A stretch of DNA of 64,000 nucleotides, from the NCBI GenBank assembly GCA_963693305.1, contig OY855912.1:31798277-31862276 (forward strand). Direction: 5' to 3'. The DNA comes from Meandrina meandrites (lineage: Eukaryota; Cnidaria; Anthozoa; Scleractinia; Meandrinidae). The first letter of the stretch is position 1. Each line of letters begins with the position of its first letter. A program made the position numbers and the translations under genes. The notes below the pieces were generated by a model that had not been told where the DNA came from, made no database searches, and was given only the letters and a program-made list of their open reading frames with translations. Shown piece by piece: positions 12,240-23,287 of the stretch.

Positions 12240-12717
12240 GGGACGGACCATTAGAAAACTGATGGGGGGGGAGGGGGATTTTTGGCTTGCAAGAATTTTT
12301 TTTTTGGCCCATTGCCTGTGCAAGAATTTTTTTTTTGGACTGCAGCCCTATGCACGAATTTTTTTTAATTAAATCTGCTTCATGCACAATTTGCTACTGA
12401 ATTAATTAAAAACAGTGCTACCGGTACTTTGATTCATTAAATACATAGCTTGTTAACATTACTTTCCATCTATTTTATGACATAAAAAGTAAGTAGCAGT
12501 TTACAGGTGTATAGTGAAAATTTGCGTAATTTATATACCTGTCAGGCCCGCAGGATTGCATTTTGATGTGAGGGGACCCAAGGTTAGCACGGATTGTGAC
12601 GGTATTAAAATCGGCAGGAGTAACTTTGCGAACACCGAGCACAGAATGCCGAAAGCCGAACGCGAAACAAAATCACTGAAGCAAGCATAGCCATTACCAT
12701 TACTGAGAGCTAACCGT

Positions 12718-12806
12718 AAACAGGCTAACCTGGGCCTTTTTTAGGCTAACTTAAGCGATATTCAGGCTAACCTGAGTGATCTTTAGACTAACCTGAGTGC
12801 AAGATA
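12718..12806. repeat. Short minisatellite inside the foldback element
   Basis: Three to four imperfect copies of a roughly 28-30 bp unit containing AGGCTAACCTGAGTG-like sequence, separated by variable T-rich or AT-rich spacers. The hAT insertion site at 12817-12824 lies in the last, partial copy. Confidence 0.55.
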
Positions 12807-12816
12807 CACTCCGGTT

Positions 12817-13513
12817 AGCCTGGACATAGGCGTACGGGCCGGGGGGGCTGGGGGGGGGGGGGCTGCAGCCCCCCCAAATTTTGGGCAACTCAGATTTTTT
12901 GGGCAGCAAAAGAAATTTGGGCAAAGCCAGTTTTAAAAGAAGTTTCCGTGTTTTTGTTTTTTGAAGAGATAGATATTTTCTATTTTAACCTGAAGTCGGC
13001 ATGGTAAAGCCAGTTACATTCACACGAGACAGTGGTTACCCAGCACGTGATGAGTTTCTGGTTATTAATGTACTACATATCCTTGCAGTGATACCTGCTA
13101 CATCGTGTTCAGCAGAACGATCATTCAGTGCGTTGCGCAGATTGAGAACTTACCTGCGCAACACCATGGGGCAACAACGTGTCAGTAATGTTCATCCCAC
13201 TTATTAACATTGAAAGGGCATATGCCAACTCTGTACGTAGTCAACAATGACATGGATCGTATCATTGATATCTTTGGCCGTCGAAATGGCCGAGACAGCT
13301 ATTTCTTTAACGAAATTATGAGCTCATATGATAGATTCATTTTTTGTAAGAATATTTTCACTTCGTAAGTAGGCCTATGTTAGAGAATCGTATATGACCC
13401 TCGTTTCTTATCAACTTTTTCGTAAAAATTTGGGCAACTTGCGAGAATTTTTTTGGGCAAATGGTTCACCGCCCCCCCTCGTAAAAAATTGCCCGTACGC
13501 CTATGAGCCTGGA
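12817..13513 (+). mobile_element. Nested, internally deleted hAT transposon with 8 bp target duplication
   Basis: The element proper is 12825-13505 (681 bp). Terminal inverted repeats CATAGGCGTACGGGC / GCCCGTACGCCTATG are exact at 15 bp. An 8 bp direct duplication AGCCTGGA flanks it (12817-12824, 13506-13513), the size diagnostic of hAT. Inside, 13001-13207 encodes the C-terminal dimerisation region of a hAT transposase: LAVIPATSCSAERSFSALRR, then TYLRNTMGQQR. A frameshift or stop follows at about 13206, after which the next frame continues with NIERAYANSV. The 5' transposase part is absent. Long G and C runs lie just inside the left TIR. Confidence 0.88.
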
Positions 13514-13901
13514 TAGCACTCCGGTTGTTTTTGCTTGTTTCGGTGATTTTGGTCAGTCCGCGTTCTGCGTTTGGCATTGTGCGTTCGGCGTTCGGCAAAT
13601 TACCGCTGCCGTATTAAAATGTTGGGAGGCCCGTTTCCGTTGGGGATCCGGGGGAATTGTCCTCCGGGAAAATTTTGAAAATCTAGACATGCTCTAATGC
13701 GATTTGGTGCATTTTGAAACACTCTTCGAGAAGAATTATAATTCTGGCTTAATATCAAAATGCGACCCATCTTGTGCATGAATTTTTTTTCGTTGGGTTT
13801 TTCCATGAATGAATTTTTTTTTGGGACATTTTGCCTTGCATGAATTTTTTTTTGGTTTTTTCCCCATCCCCCCCATCACTTTTCTAATGGTCCGTCCCTA
13901 A

Positions 13902-16056
13902 AGAAGGTGGAGTAAGAAAAGAGGCAAAAGCAAACAATAACTACAAAAAGAAAATCGATATCAAGTGATCTCACTGCTGAACAAGGTTAAAACGCACTTC
14001 TTTACGAAAACTAGCTAATCCAGCAGGTGGCCCAACCTCGCGAATTTGGTTATTCTTCATGAGAACTGGCGGTCAACGTACATACCTCTTATTAATCGAG
14101 TTCGAGGTCCGTACTGTAAAATACGGACTGAGTTTTTTCCCGTCGATTTATGGCCCAAGCGCGAGTTAATCGCGGCTACATTTGAATGACGCGCGCGTCA
14201 AAAGCAAGAAGAAAGCGAATTTTATTGGCTTACGAAAACAGTTTGCAGTTGGCTCGCAGAGACCGCGTGAATCCAAACTTCAGACGTTTAATTTTACGAT
14301 TAATTCGTGTAGGTGTCACCGAATTCGTTTCGGAGATGAGATGTCCGAAAGATCACCTTGTCAAAAAATATCACGAATAAATCCACGAAATGCAATTTTC
14401 TTGTTTAAATATCGTTTAAGGGTATCTATTAAGCAAATTGATTCAATTGGTGATGTTCCTTAAGAAAATCTAATCATTTAGTGATCACATTTGCAGTCGC
14501 CTGGCAGTTGAAAGATGGACAAGATTCGATGCCGCGCGGGTAGAAAATTTGAAATTTGTAAACTTCCCACATTGACTTGGAACACTGAAAGTGATTAAAG
14601 TAAGATAACTGTTCTAGTATACTGTGTTCTGCTTTTCATAGAGCTTGTATACATGCTGTTTTGTAGTGGACAAAAGATAGTCAAGGCAACATGGGGTTTA
14701 TACAAACTTTTGCGTAAAAGAAAAGAGAGTACTGGGTGTGAGATTAGTCAGCAGTGGACATCAAGGAATTAGTTTTCACAAGTGATAGTGTGCCTTTAAT
14801 TCATTCCATTTACGATTTTTACTCGACAAAGATCTATTTACATTCGGGTTACATTACAATTACATGATGAGAAATATCTTTATATCTCAATCTTACTATT
14901 GTGAACACGCTTCTATTTTAGTTTAATGTTCCAGTTTGTTATGTCTGCTGTGACCCTGGTAAAGTTCAGCGGTTACATACATAACTAGAAAGGAAGAAAG
15001 AAAGAAATAACAGGGCGTGAAACTGAAATGTCTAAACTAGAAAACTATAGTGAACGAGTAAACGGCTGAAAAGTAAAATAAAAGTAAGTTAAACATTACT
15101 TTGCTCGTCTATGCCTCTCACTATTACTAATTTGTTTACTTAATTTTATTGGGTTGGAGAAAACTAGCATTGATTTTCTACGCTCGGAATAACTTGAAGC
15201 TGACTCGATAGAAATATGATTTGAACTATCTTGGGTTTTGATTTTTGCTACGCAGAAGACGACAGCTAAGGTTTATTGTGTTGGCAAAATATAAATTTTA
15301 TCAATTTTTCTAGGAAAAAAATGAACCACGCGACGTCATAAAATCAAAAATTGCACAAGATAGTCAAAACGCACAATACAAACAATACAGCACGGCTGAT
15401 ACTGCGTGAAATAGCGCTCTTTTTCGGCTGATCGCATCTCTTGTAGACCTACGTAAGCAGCACTGTTGTCTGCGGTCCATTGCTGTTTTAAGTTTTATTA
15501 AAACGCACAATGGCCAAGATCTTGTACAATCTTCATTTTAGAGTATACTAGTATTCTTCAACGATGTGATCATTTTTTCCGACAGAAAAGGTTTCTTATA
15601 AACTGAGACATCGAAAAGCAATATCAATATAATGGTGAGACACACCATATGGGCTTTCTACCCCGAGACTTTTCTTAATGACAAATTTCCGCGCGCAGGT
15701 TCGACGGCGTATTAGTAACGAAAAGCAAAGAATTGATTTCTGAACTATCTCCTGGAAGAGTAACTCCGTTTGGATCTACTTGTAACGGTTAAAAGGCCTG
15801 ATTAAGTTTGACTAAACGTTTGCACTTTGCGTTTTTTAGAAATTTTTTTTAAGGTGCGGTCGTCCCATTGCGACATCAGAGGGTCTCAGCAACAGTGGGC
15901 AACAAGTAAACCTTACTGAGCAAGAAAAAAGAATTGCCAGACCCGTTAAATCTTTAAGAAATTTAACTATTTTATTGATAAGTAATCGCCCAGTTCCATT
16001 CTATTCTTAGGCTTGGTTATATACGTATTCACACTTTTCCGTGTATCTGTCCTATC
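13902..16056. other. Intergenic between ERGIC2 upstream repeats and TRIM-NHL gene 1
   Basis: No gene recognised. A small open frame at 14186-14380 is rich in Arg and has no family features. Around 14108-14133 there is a short hairpin (GTCCGTA ... TACGGAC) of the kind found in dispersed cnidarian repeats. The rest is AT-rich. Position 15971-15976 carries AATAAA on the minus strand, about 80 bp past the stop codon of TRIM-NHL gene 1, a plausible polyadenylation signal. Confidence 0.45.
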
Positions 16057-19000
16057 TTAAAATATTTGAACACAATGATTCCCTCTGTCCGCTACAACAA
16101 CATTTCCGTTTCCTGAAACAGCAACGCCTGTCGGCTTGCTAAAGATACTCGTATTCTTTGTCTCCGTGCCGCCAAGTTTCTTTACAAAAACACCATCTGC
16201 ATCAAATATCTGCACGCTGAGGTTCTTCAAGTCTGCAACCGCGATGTGTCCCTCGGAGTCCACAGCAATCCCAGCGGGGCAGCTAAACTGACCGTTGTTG
16301 CCGCCTTTTTCTCCAATCTTTACCATGAACTGCCCTTTTCTGTCAAACTTTTGCAGCCGATAATTCCCCGAATCCGAGACTAAAATGTTGTCGTCCTGGT
16401 CAATGGCAATATGTCGTGGGCAGTTGAATTTTCCTTCGCCATCTCCGTACACGCCGAAGTGCATGATTGCCTGGCCTTCGGAGTCGAAGATGTGTATTCG
16501 GTGGTTGTCGCGCTCGGCGACGATGACCCGACCTTCAGAGTCGAGGGCGAGGCCACAGGGACCTTTCAATTGCCCAAGACCGTTGCCTTTGGAACCAAAT
16601 TTTCGCAAGAACTGTCCTTCGTGAGTGAAAGCCTATAGGGAACAGAAAGCACCATAGTTGTAGAACAAGCAAACGAAAATTAGCTGGTATTTAATGGAAT
16701 CTACACTAAGTTGGATAAAAGGTTCGTGGTTGGCAACCGTAAACCACAAAAACCGTGACCTTAGCTTTAAGCCCAGTTCTCATACAATATCTTTTCAACC
16801 TGAATTGTTTCAAAATCTTTAACACGAAGTTTATCTTACTTGAATTCTATGACTGCCATGATCTGCTACGTAAATGTGACCACTTTTGTCCACGCACACC
16901 CCAGCTGGGTACCAGATCTCACCGTCGGCTTTACCCCGCGAGCCAAACTGATACAGAAGGCGGCCATTGGCGTCAAAAACCTAAGGGAAAATCTGTACTA
17001 TTAGTCACAACTTGCGAGATACCGTTGTTTTCAAACTTACTATCATAGTCATAGTCATAGTCATTGTCATAGCAATTTTTCTTGGACAATTCTGTCCAAG
17101 GGGGAAAGGCGCAATGAAGTTAACCCTATCTGCAGCACAAACCCGTGAAACAAGGCCAGACCACAACAGCGGAGAATTCCGTGCCCTACTTGCTGCATTT
17201 GCAATAAGTGTGTGTGTGTGTTCTTTATTTGATTGGCTCCAAGACACGATAGAGTTTATGTGGGATCATCAAAACCTTCACTGTTCCTCTAATAGTGCCG
17301 CATTGGCAAACCAACCTGGAGACGGTGGTTATGATGATCTGAAACCACAAACAGTCCATCAGGGTCAACAGCCACTCCCCAAGGCTCGTAGTACTCATCG
17401 TTGGTGTTTTTACTATTTGGCGAGAACTTCAAAACCATTGGACCGATGTTGGCACAGTCTATACCTGCCGACACCTACAAGTACAGACATTATTATAATT
17501 TACTATAATTATAATTATCTACAGTAAATTATTATTATAATTATTATTATTATTGTTCATTTAATATGTCCATTTCATTGGTTTAAGACACGACAGAGAG
17601 TTTTTATCAAGCAGATGTTAAGTCATGAGATCTATGTATGCAACATCACGTCATTTGGACGAACAAGCTCAAATGGCTGCCGAAACGCGAAAATGTTCAT
17701 GAAAAGCAACGGAAATGCATTTAGCGTTACGTATACTAACTTAGGCAACATTACAGGTAAATCATGGAAGCTACTGTGGAGGAATTGTAAAAAAACTTGG
17801 TCAAACCTGTAAGTCAAAGGAACTTCCTTGAATGGGTTTACCACGCACATGGACCGTGATCTGATGATCACCCTTGGAGACTGGGGTAAAGGAAGCCGTG
17901 TAAGTACCGTCATCATTGTCTTCCACATCAGCTGTGATTGGTGAACCGTTCGGACAGTGAAGTTTGACTGACACCAAGTCTCCACCTACACGGAGAAAGG
18001 AAAGAAAGTTTAAACGCGTACTTTGATTTTTCCATCCATTTTAACAAGAGTCAGAGCTATTTAGAATTCCAATGCGCCATGTATTTTTAATGTAATCTCG
18101 GACTTACCGGAGGTACATGGCTCTCCATTTCTGTCTTTTCCAATAACTGTGAAAGTTGACTTGTGTCCAACCTTTGCTCGACTCAGCCCAGGTCCCTCTG
18201 CGCATGACAGCATCGGGAACACATAACTGGTGGTCACCTGACCAAGTTTGGCAATGACTTTGGAAAGATGCTCATCATTGGAAGAAAACTCAACGATCTA
18301 GAGACAGAGAGTGATAAACATCAATTTTCTATCGTAACAAGAGAGTATGAATACTTTCTTGATCGTAATTTGGACGTAACATACTGACTAGGCCGGAACG
18401 AAGCAAACTAGAGGTCAAGGACAAGCTAAGGACAAATAAGAAAGATATTGAAAAATAACTGAAATATGAAATTAAAATGAAGGAATCCTGCTCAGAGCCT
18501 TAAGTTTACCTAAGTTAAAAGATGTTCGCGCGATATTTGCTTGCTTGCTAGAAAATGGCATTTCGTTTGACGTTATGGAGAAAGGTCTGCCTTTTCTATG
18601 AGCTGTGTACGCTGTATACTCTCATATTCAAGGAATATGCCCGTGTAGAATTGGTAGTGCCTTCTCCACGTTGAGAACTCAAGAGAGGCATCGGTGGCGT
18701 AAAGACTATGTGGTACGGGTAAGCACGTGCTCCTGACAAGAAGACTTCAGTCTGTTAGAAAATTAGGCGCAAATTGAAAACTGACCAATAATGATCAAAA
18801 TTTGGAAACAGAAATAGGAAAATAGCGGATAAAATGGAGAATGACCCTTCCTTCTACCTCATTGTCCTCTGGTTCACACTGTGACTCGTGTTCATTCAAG
18901 TTCTGGAGTCTGCTGACCATCTGCGGCTTCACCAACATAATCTCAGCCTCGTTTCCGTACCTGAGCACATTCTCCGTGAACTCGCAGCTACTCAGCAAGT

Positions 19001-21456
19001 TGGACAGATCGAGTTCCAGTATTTTCTGTTGGGTAGTTAAGACCTGCAAGAAAATGTCGACTTTCTTAGATGTAACATCATGCGAAATGATAAAATCAGA
19101 TGTGCTTACGTTTTTTCCTCGCTTGCTTCCAGTTACTGTGTCTGATGACAGCAGTTTTCAGAATAGTAAGCTCCATGCAGACAATAAACGGTATCTCACC
19201 TTCTCTTTGGAGTTAGAAATGCTTTCCAGCTGATCAATAAGTTCTCGTTCCTGTTCCTCTAATTCTCGGATGTGATTCTGGATGGTGTTGTGAATTGTGT
19301 TACGTACGACCTCCACCCTCTCCGTTAAATCTCTCGTGACGTCATGTACCTCCTCGACGGCTGCTCGCAGGACTGGAATCTTACGCTTGGTTCTGTCTTG
19401 AAGGGCTGCGATGGACGACCGGTATTTCTTTACAGCCTCTTTCAGATCCACGTAGATGTGTTCTCTGTGTTCGTAGATGGCACAGTCACGGCAGATAGCT
19501 TCATCGCACGTTTCACAGAAATACTTGAGAACCTAAATTGTTAAATGGAAATATTAATCAAATATTATCCTGAATCTGGCATTACCAATCAAAAACCAGC
19601 AAATTTTTGTGAGTGGTGCACTGATGTCTCAGCTACACACCATCAACTTTTAAAAATACCTCTCGAGGATGCACCGAGCAAAACGAAGGGCAACGAATGA
19701 TGTCTTTGACTTCATTGGCCTGGATTTCATCAAACGACAGAATCCTATGATCTTTGGTCTGGCGAATTCTCTTATGAGCAAACACACAGTTTGTACAGAG
19801 GTTTTCCACACAGTCCAAGCAACGTGCGGTGGCCTGGGAACTATCCTCGCAGTTGGTGCATTTTGTAGGGTTCTGAACCGCTAAAACTGTCAACATGTTG
19901 TTGATGAAGAAGTTGAGCGGGAATGCCTCGATACCTTTGGCGGGAACCGGTACAACCAGTTGACATCTTGAACAGACAAGAGTTCGGTCTTGAGGTCTAG
20001 AAGTAAAAAAAATATATACATACATTGAAAATGTTAGCGCGTATTGGTACTTTAACGGTTACAAAATAATGCAAAATTCTGATAAATCCCGTAAGAAATT
20101 CAACCTTTTAGCCAATCAGATGCTATTCCAAGGATTAAGAGGCTTTCCAAGTTTTTTTTTCATCTACACTCAAAAAAAGGCCGAAAGATTGTCGTTCTTG
20201 ATCGTATTTGTGTTCTTTTGTATGAAACCAAAGAGAACCTTGGCGCTAACAAACAATAAAACAAGTAAATAAAGAGAGCTTATGAGCCAGATGAAAATGA
20301 TTCATTGCTACAAATAAGACGGACCAATTGGTGTGGAAAGTAAGGCCTTCAGCATTACGTCATGTAAAGTGCTTTTTCCCTTCGCGAATTAACATTCTGG
20401 AAACCGTATAAAAGTTGTTCCCAAAGGCTTTAAATAGCCTAAAAGCCTCATCCACATTACTTTCCTGCAAAGTTGCACATGTACAAACAGTTTAAGGGAA
20501 ACATTTTGAACTACGTCCAAAATCGAACCAGTTTTTCGCGCGCTTGAGTGGTTTGGAAATTGCGCGCGAACTTCTTACTTTTCAATTAAACAGTCATCTT
20601 GATCTTTGCCTTTCTGGTTATTGGTGTGGTATGTACTAATTACAATAGTTAATGCTGGTGAACAGCAGATTATATATTTTTTCTTTCCTTAAGAAATTGC
20701 TAGAATATACGACAAGCATTTAAGAGAAAATGTTTACCGGTCGAAAAATAGTAAAATGGGCGTGAAAAACCCGATAAAAATCTGATATCTTTTGGTACTT
20801 AAGGTTTCACCAGAGTGATTACATGCAGCTCACTTAGAAATTTTTACTGGGAGGAGGATTAAAGCTGAGGTTAATGAGTGAAAAAATGGGGTTTTGGAAT
20901 TGAATTCCACTATGCGATTGTTCAGATTGTTTCTCTGAAGTTTATAATACCTGATCTATCTGGTACCCGTTGGATCACTTAAATCTTTTAATCTTTAAAT
21001 ATTCAAAACAACGTTTGATCTTTAACCGACAATTTCTAACTACGTTGAAAATACTACTGTTCGAACCCAACTATTTTTTCTCGAATCGTGATACTCTAAC
21101 GATCGAGAAGTGCAACATGTCGCCGCTGACATGGAAATGTTTGGCACAAATCGACTTTCAAGTAGAATAACGATGGCATAATAAATTTAATGAAACTATG
21201 GAACGACAAGAAATCATTGCGAAGGTGCCTTAAGTTGTGATTTCATTTGAAAATTACATGGGACGGGAAATAATTTAATCTCTTGAAGTTAAGTCATGCC
21301 ATAAGATATTAGTTCTTACCGTATGTTGGAGTCCAGACAGTTTTGACAAAAGGAGTGAAGACAAGGTAAAACCTTGGGGTTCTTGTACGTCTCACTACAG
21401 ATTCCACAAGTTAATTCGTAGTGATCGGTGATCTTATTCACCGGCACAGATCCCAT
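16057..21456 (-). CDS. TRIM-NHL protein 1 (RING, B-boxes, filamin, six NHL)
   Basis: Nine exons: 21456-21320, 19996-19660, 19532-19200, 19043-18858, 18297-18108, 17985-17807, 17474-17316, 16980-16840, 16632-16057; 2238 nt, 745 aa. Order: RING (res. ~17-62, CGIC ... CLHSFCQNC ... CSRC); B-box 1 (CTNCEDSS ... CLDCVENLCTNC); B-box 2 (CSVHPREVLKYFCETCDEAI, CRDC, EHREH); coiled coil over exons 3-4; filamin/ABP280 domain (exons 5-6, DNDDGTYTASFTPVSKGDH); six NHL repeats with DHHNHRLQ, ADHGSHRIQ and similar blade ends. Family knowledge: TRIM-NHL proteins (TRIM2/3/71, Brat-like) are E3 ligases and/or RNA- or cargo-binding regulators. All RING zinc ligands are present, so ligase activity is plausible. 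Orthology to one vertebrate TRIM cannot be decided here. Confidence 0.92.
17041..17262 (-). mobile_element. Putative short retroelement with (TGACTA)n tail
   Basis: In the intron between exons 7 and 8 of TRIM-NHL gene 1. On the minus strand the stretch ends in four to five copies of a TATGAC/TGACTA hexamer (17041-17070), as a 3' tail would. Upstream it holds a moderately GC-rich body with a GGACAATTCTGTCC palindrome near 17083 and a short GT run near 17213. The minus-strand reading contains SGLVSRVCAADRVNF. I believe this resembles a dispersed coral repeat but cannot confirm the family. Confidence 0.4.
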
Positions 21457-23287
21457 ATTTGGGATTTTCCTCGATTATTACATCCAAATGCAGTAAACAG
21501 CCCCCCAAACTAACAAGTCCTTCCAATATTCCGTTTGCTGTGAAGCCAGTAGAGTCGTCAAAGGACTTGGCAGGTTGATTTCATGTGGTGTCTGGCCCTC
21601 TGATTGGCTGAGTGGTAATGTGTGATGTAATGGGTTCCAAGGAATGGACATGGACTTGTTTTCGATTCATGTAAGTGAAAAGAAGAAAATAAACGGAAGT
21701 GTTTTTTGTGTGTGTGTCAAACTTAACGGCGATTTTTGAGTTCCCGACTGACACACAGTGACAAAAAGTACTAATTAATTTTCAAACTGCGTTCAAAATC
21801 CTCTTGAGATTGAAGTTATACTAATTCCCTGCCTGTTTGTCAATGTCTAAATGTTCTTCCCCTAAAAAAAATAATTTAAAGCTGCTTTGAATGAGCAAAA
21901 CCAACAAATCAGACGGCTTTTAATTTAGGTCTTTTCTTAACTTAAATCGTAGGATCTTGCCAAGATCTGTAAAAAAGACTCTTTTTATCAATGCAGTTTT
22001 GACTAATTCTCGGGCAGAGCAATAAATGTTTGATAATCTTCGGAACGCCATGCTCATTGAGCCAGAAACGATGCTACCGCCAACTCTACAGGTGCCTCAA
22101 ACACGTTTCCACCAATAGCAGCGTGATCACAAAAACATGTGTGACCGCCCGGGTGGTATGCGAAAAGCGCGCGAGCAACCTAGCAACCTAGACAGCGCTG
22201 AGGATTGTTTCCCGCCAAAACTGGCAGAAGGCGACTTCCAGGGTTCATACTGTTTTTCTTTGACAAATATCAGCTTGATTAAAAACTGCTGTGTAACCAG
22301 TGACGAGGAGTAAATAATAACTTTATTAATGTATTATAAGAAAACCTAAAGTCGAAGGAGAAGTGAACTGCAGCGTAAACGCATTTTAAGGCCAATTGCA
22401 GGGTCATTAGTTGTGAATATATACCGCTAGTGAATATATACCGCTAATCCTCACTTCAACTTAATGGCCAAAAAAAGACGATTTGTTGCCTAGCAACCCC
22501 TCTGACACAAACCACGGGCTCAATAAATTTGACATTTAGCTAACGGCACCCTAACTCCTGGCACTTTGGGTAATTTTAAGGTACAAACCTACGACTGAAT
22601 GTAAGTTTTTGTTAATCTTCTCGTTGTTTATCAATTGACGGTATAAAAATGTCTGTTTACTGGGAACTCAACACACGCTCTGGAGTGCTAACTTGCGCGC
22701 GAAGATAAATTTCCCACTCATTTCCCTGTTTACAGTTTGAACAAAACAAAAGCCGGTACCGGCAGACCCCCTCTAAGATAACACCAACACGCTCTACTGC
22801 TTTTGGAAAACCAATAGTCTTGGAAATATATACACAGAGCTGCGTCAAAGGCGGATTGTGCTTGCTGAGCAATCTGTCTGACAAGATTAGCCAGCGTAGC
22901 GAAAGACATAAAAAATTGCAGCTGAAAATGTGAAATGATTAGGTCAGCATCTGGTAAGCTGCTCATGCATAAAAAGAAATCCCCGCACTGAGTCTGCGAA
23001 TTAACGATAAAAATTAGAAACTTACTTCACGAACACTTCAATTATAAAATTTGTTCCAAGCTACAAATCGCGCAATTTCCATTTTTTTTTCATGTTTAAG
23101 TGAAATCTTCCCAATGATAATTCAATTAACGAGATGTTTTCAAACACGCAAATCAATGATTCATAAGATTACCTCACCGCGCAAAAAGTCAAACGCGCAA
23201 AGCGTGAAGCGGAAAGAGTCTGATTAAAAAATTATTCCATTCAGTCCGGGAGCAAAGCTTGCGTCCCCCAACTCAATCGTACAAACA
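21457..23287. promoter_or_regulatory. Shared upstream region of divergent TRIM-NHL genes 1 and 2
   Basis: 1.83 kb between two divergent start codons. It is non-coding as far as I can see. Notable points are tandem AGCAACCT half-sites at about 22175-22192 and a perfect 13 bp X-box palindrome at 22485-22497 (listed separately). No TATA box stands out next to either start codon. Confidence 0.45.
22485..22497. promoter_or_regulatory. Perfect X-box (RFX) palindrome
   Basis: GTTGCCTAGCAAC is a perfect inverted repeat with a 1 bp centre and matches the RFX X-box consensus GTNRCC N(0-3) RGYAAC. It lies about 1.03 kb upstream of TRIM-NHL gene 1 and 0.79 kb upstream of gene 2. RFX sites are commonly linked to ciliary genes, but no function can be proven from one site. 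Confidence 0.5.

Larger units (their letters stand above)
12240..13898. mobile_element. Foldback-type DNA element with TAA flanks
   Basis: Both ends share the inverted terminus GGGACGGACCATTAGAAAA, followed by G-rich, then T-rich tracts. TAA occurs directly outside each end (12237-12239 and 13899-13901), consistent with a 3 bp target duplication as in PIF/Harbinger-like elements. The arms are long: the segment near 12620-12690 (GCCGAACGCGAAACAAAATC) recurs inverted near 13530-13605 with mismatches. No transposase of its own is seen. A separate hAT element has inserted in the middle (12825-13505), so without that insert and one duplication the host element was about 970 bp. Confidence 0.75.

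Noticed and set aside
14182..14463. Arg/Lys-rich overlapping frames of 64 and 93 codons
   Set aside because: Two frames open at once, neither with a recognisable domain; intergenic repeat-rich context.
17012..17527. 171-codon plus-strand open frame
   Set aside because: It crosses antisense over exon 7 of TRIM-NHL gene 1 and a hexamer repeat; no domain.
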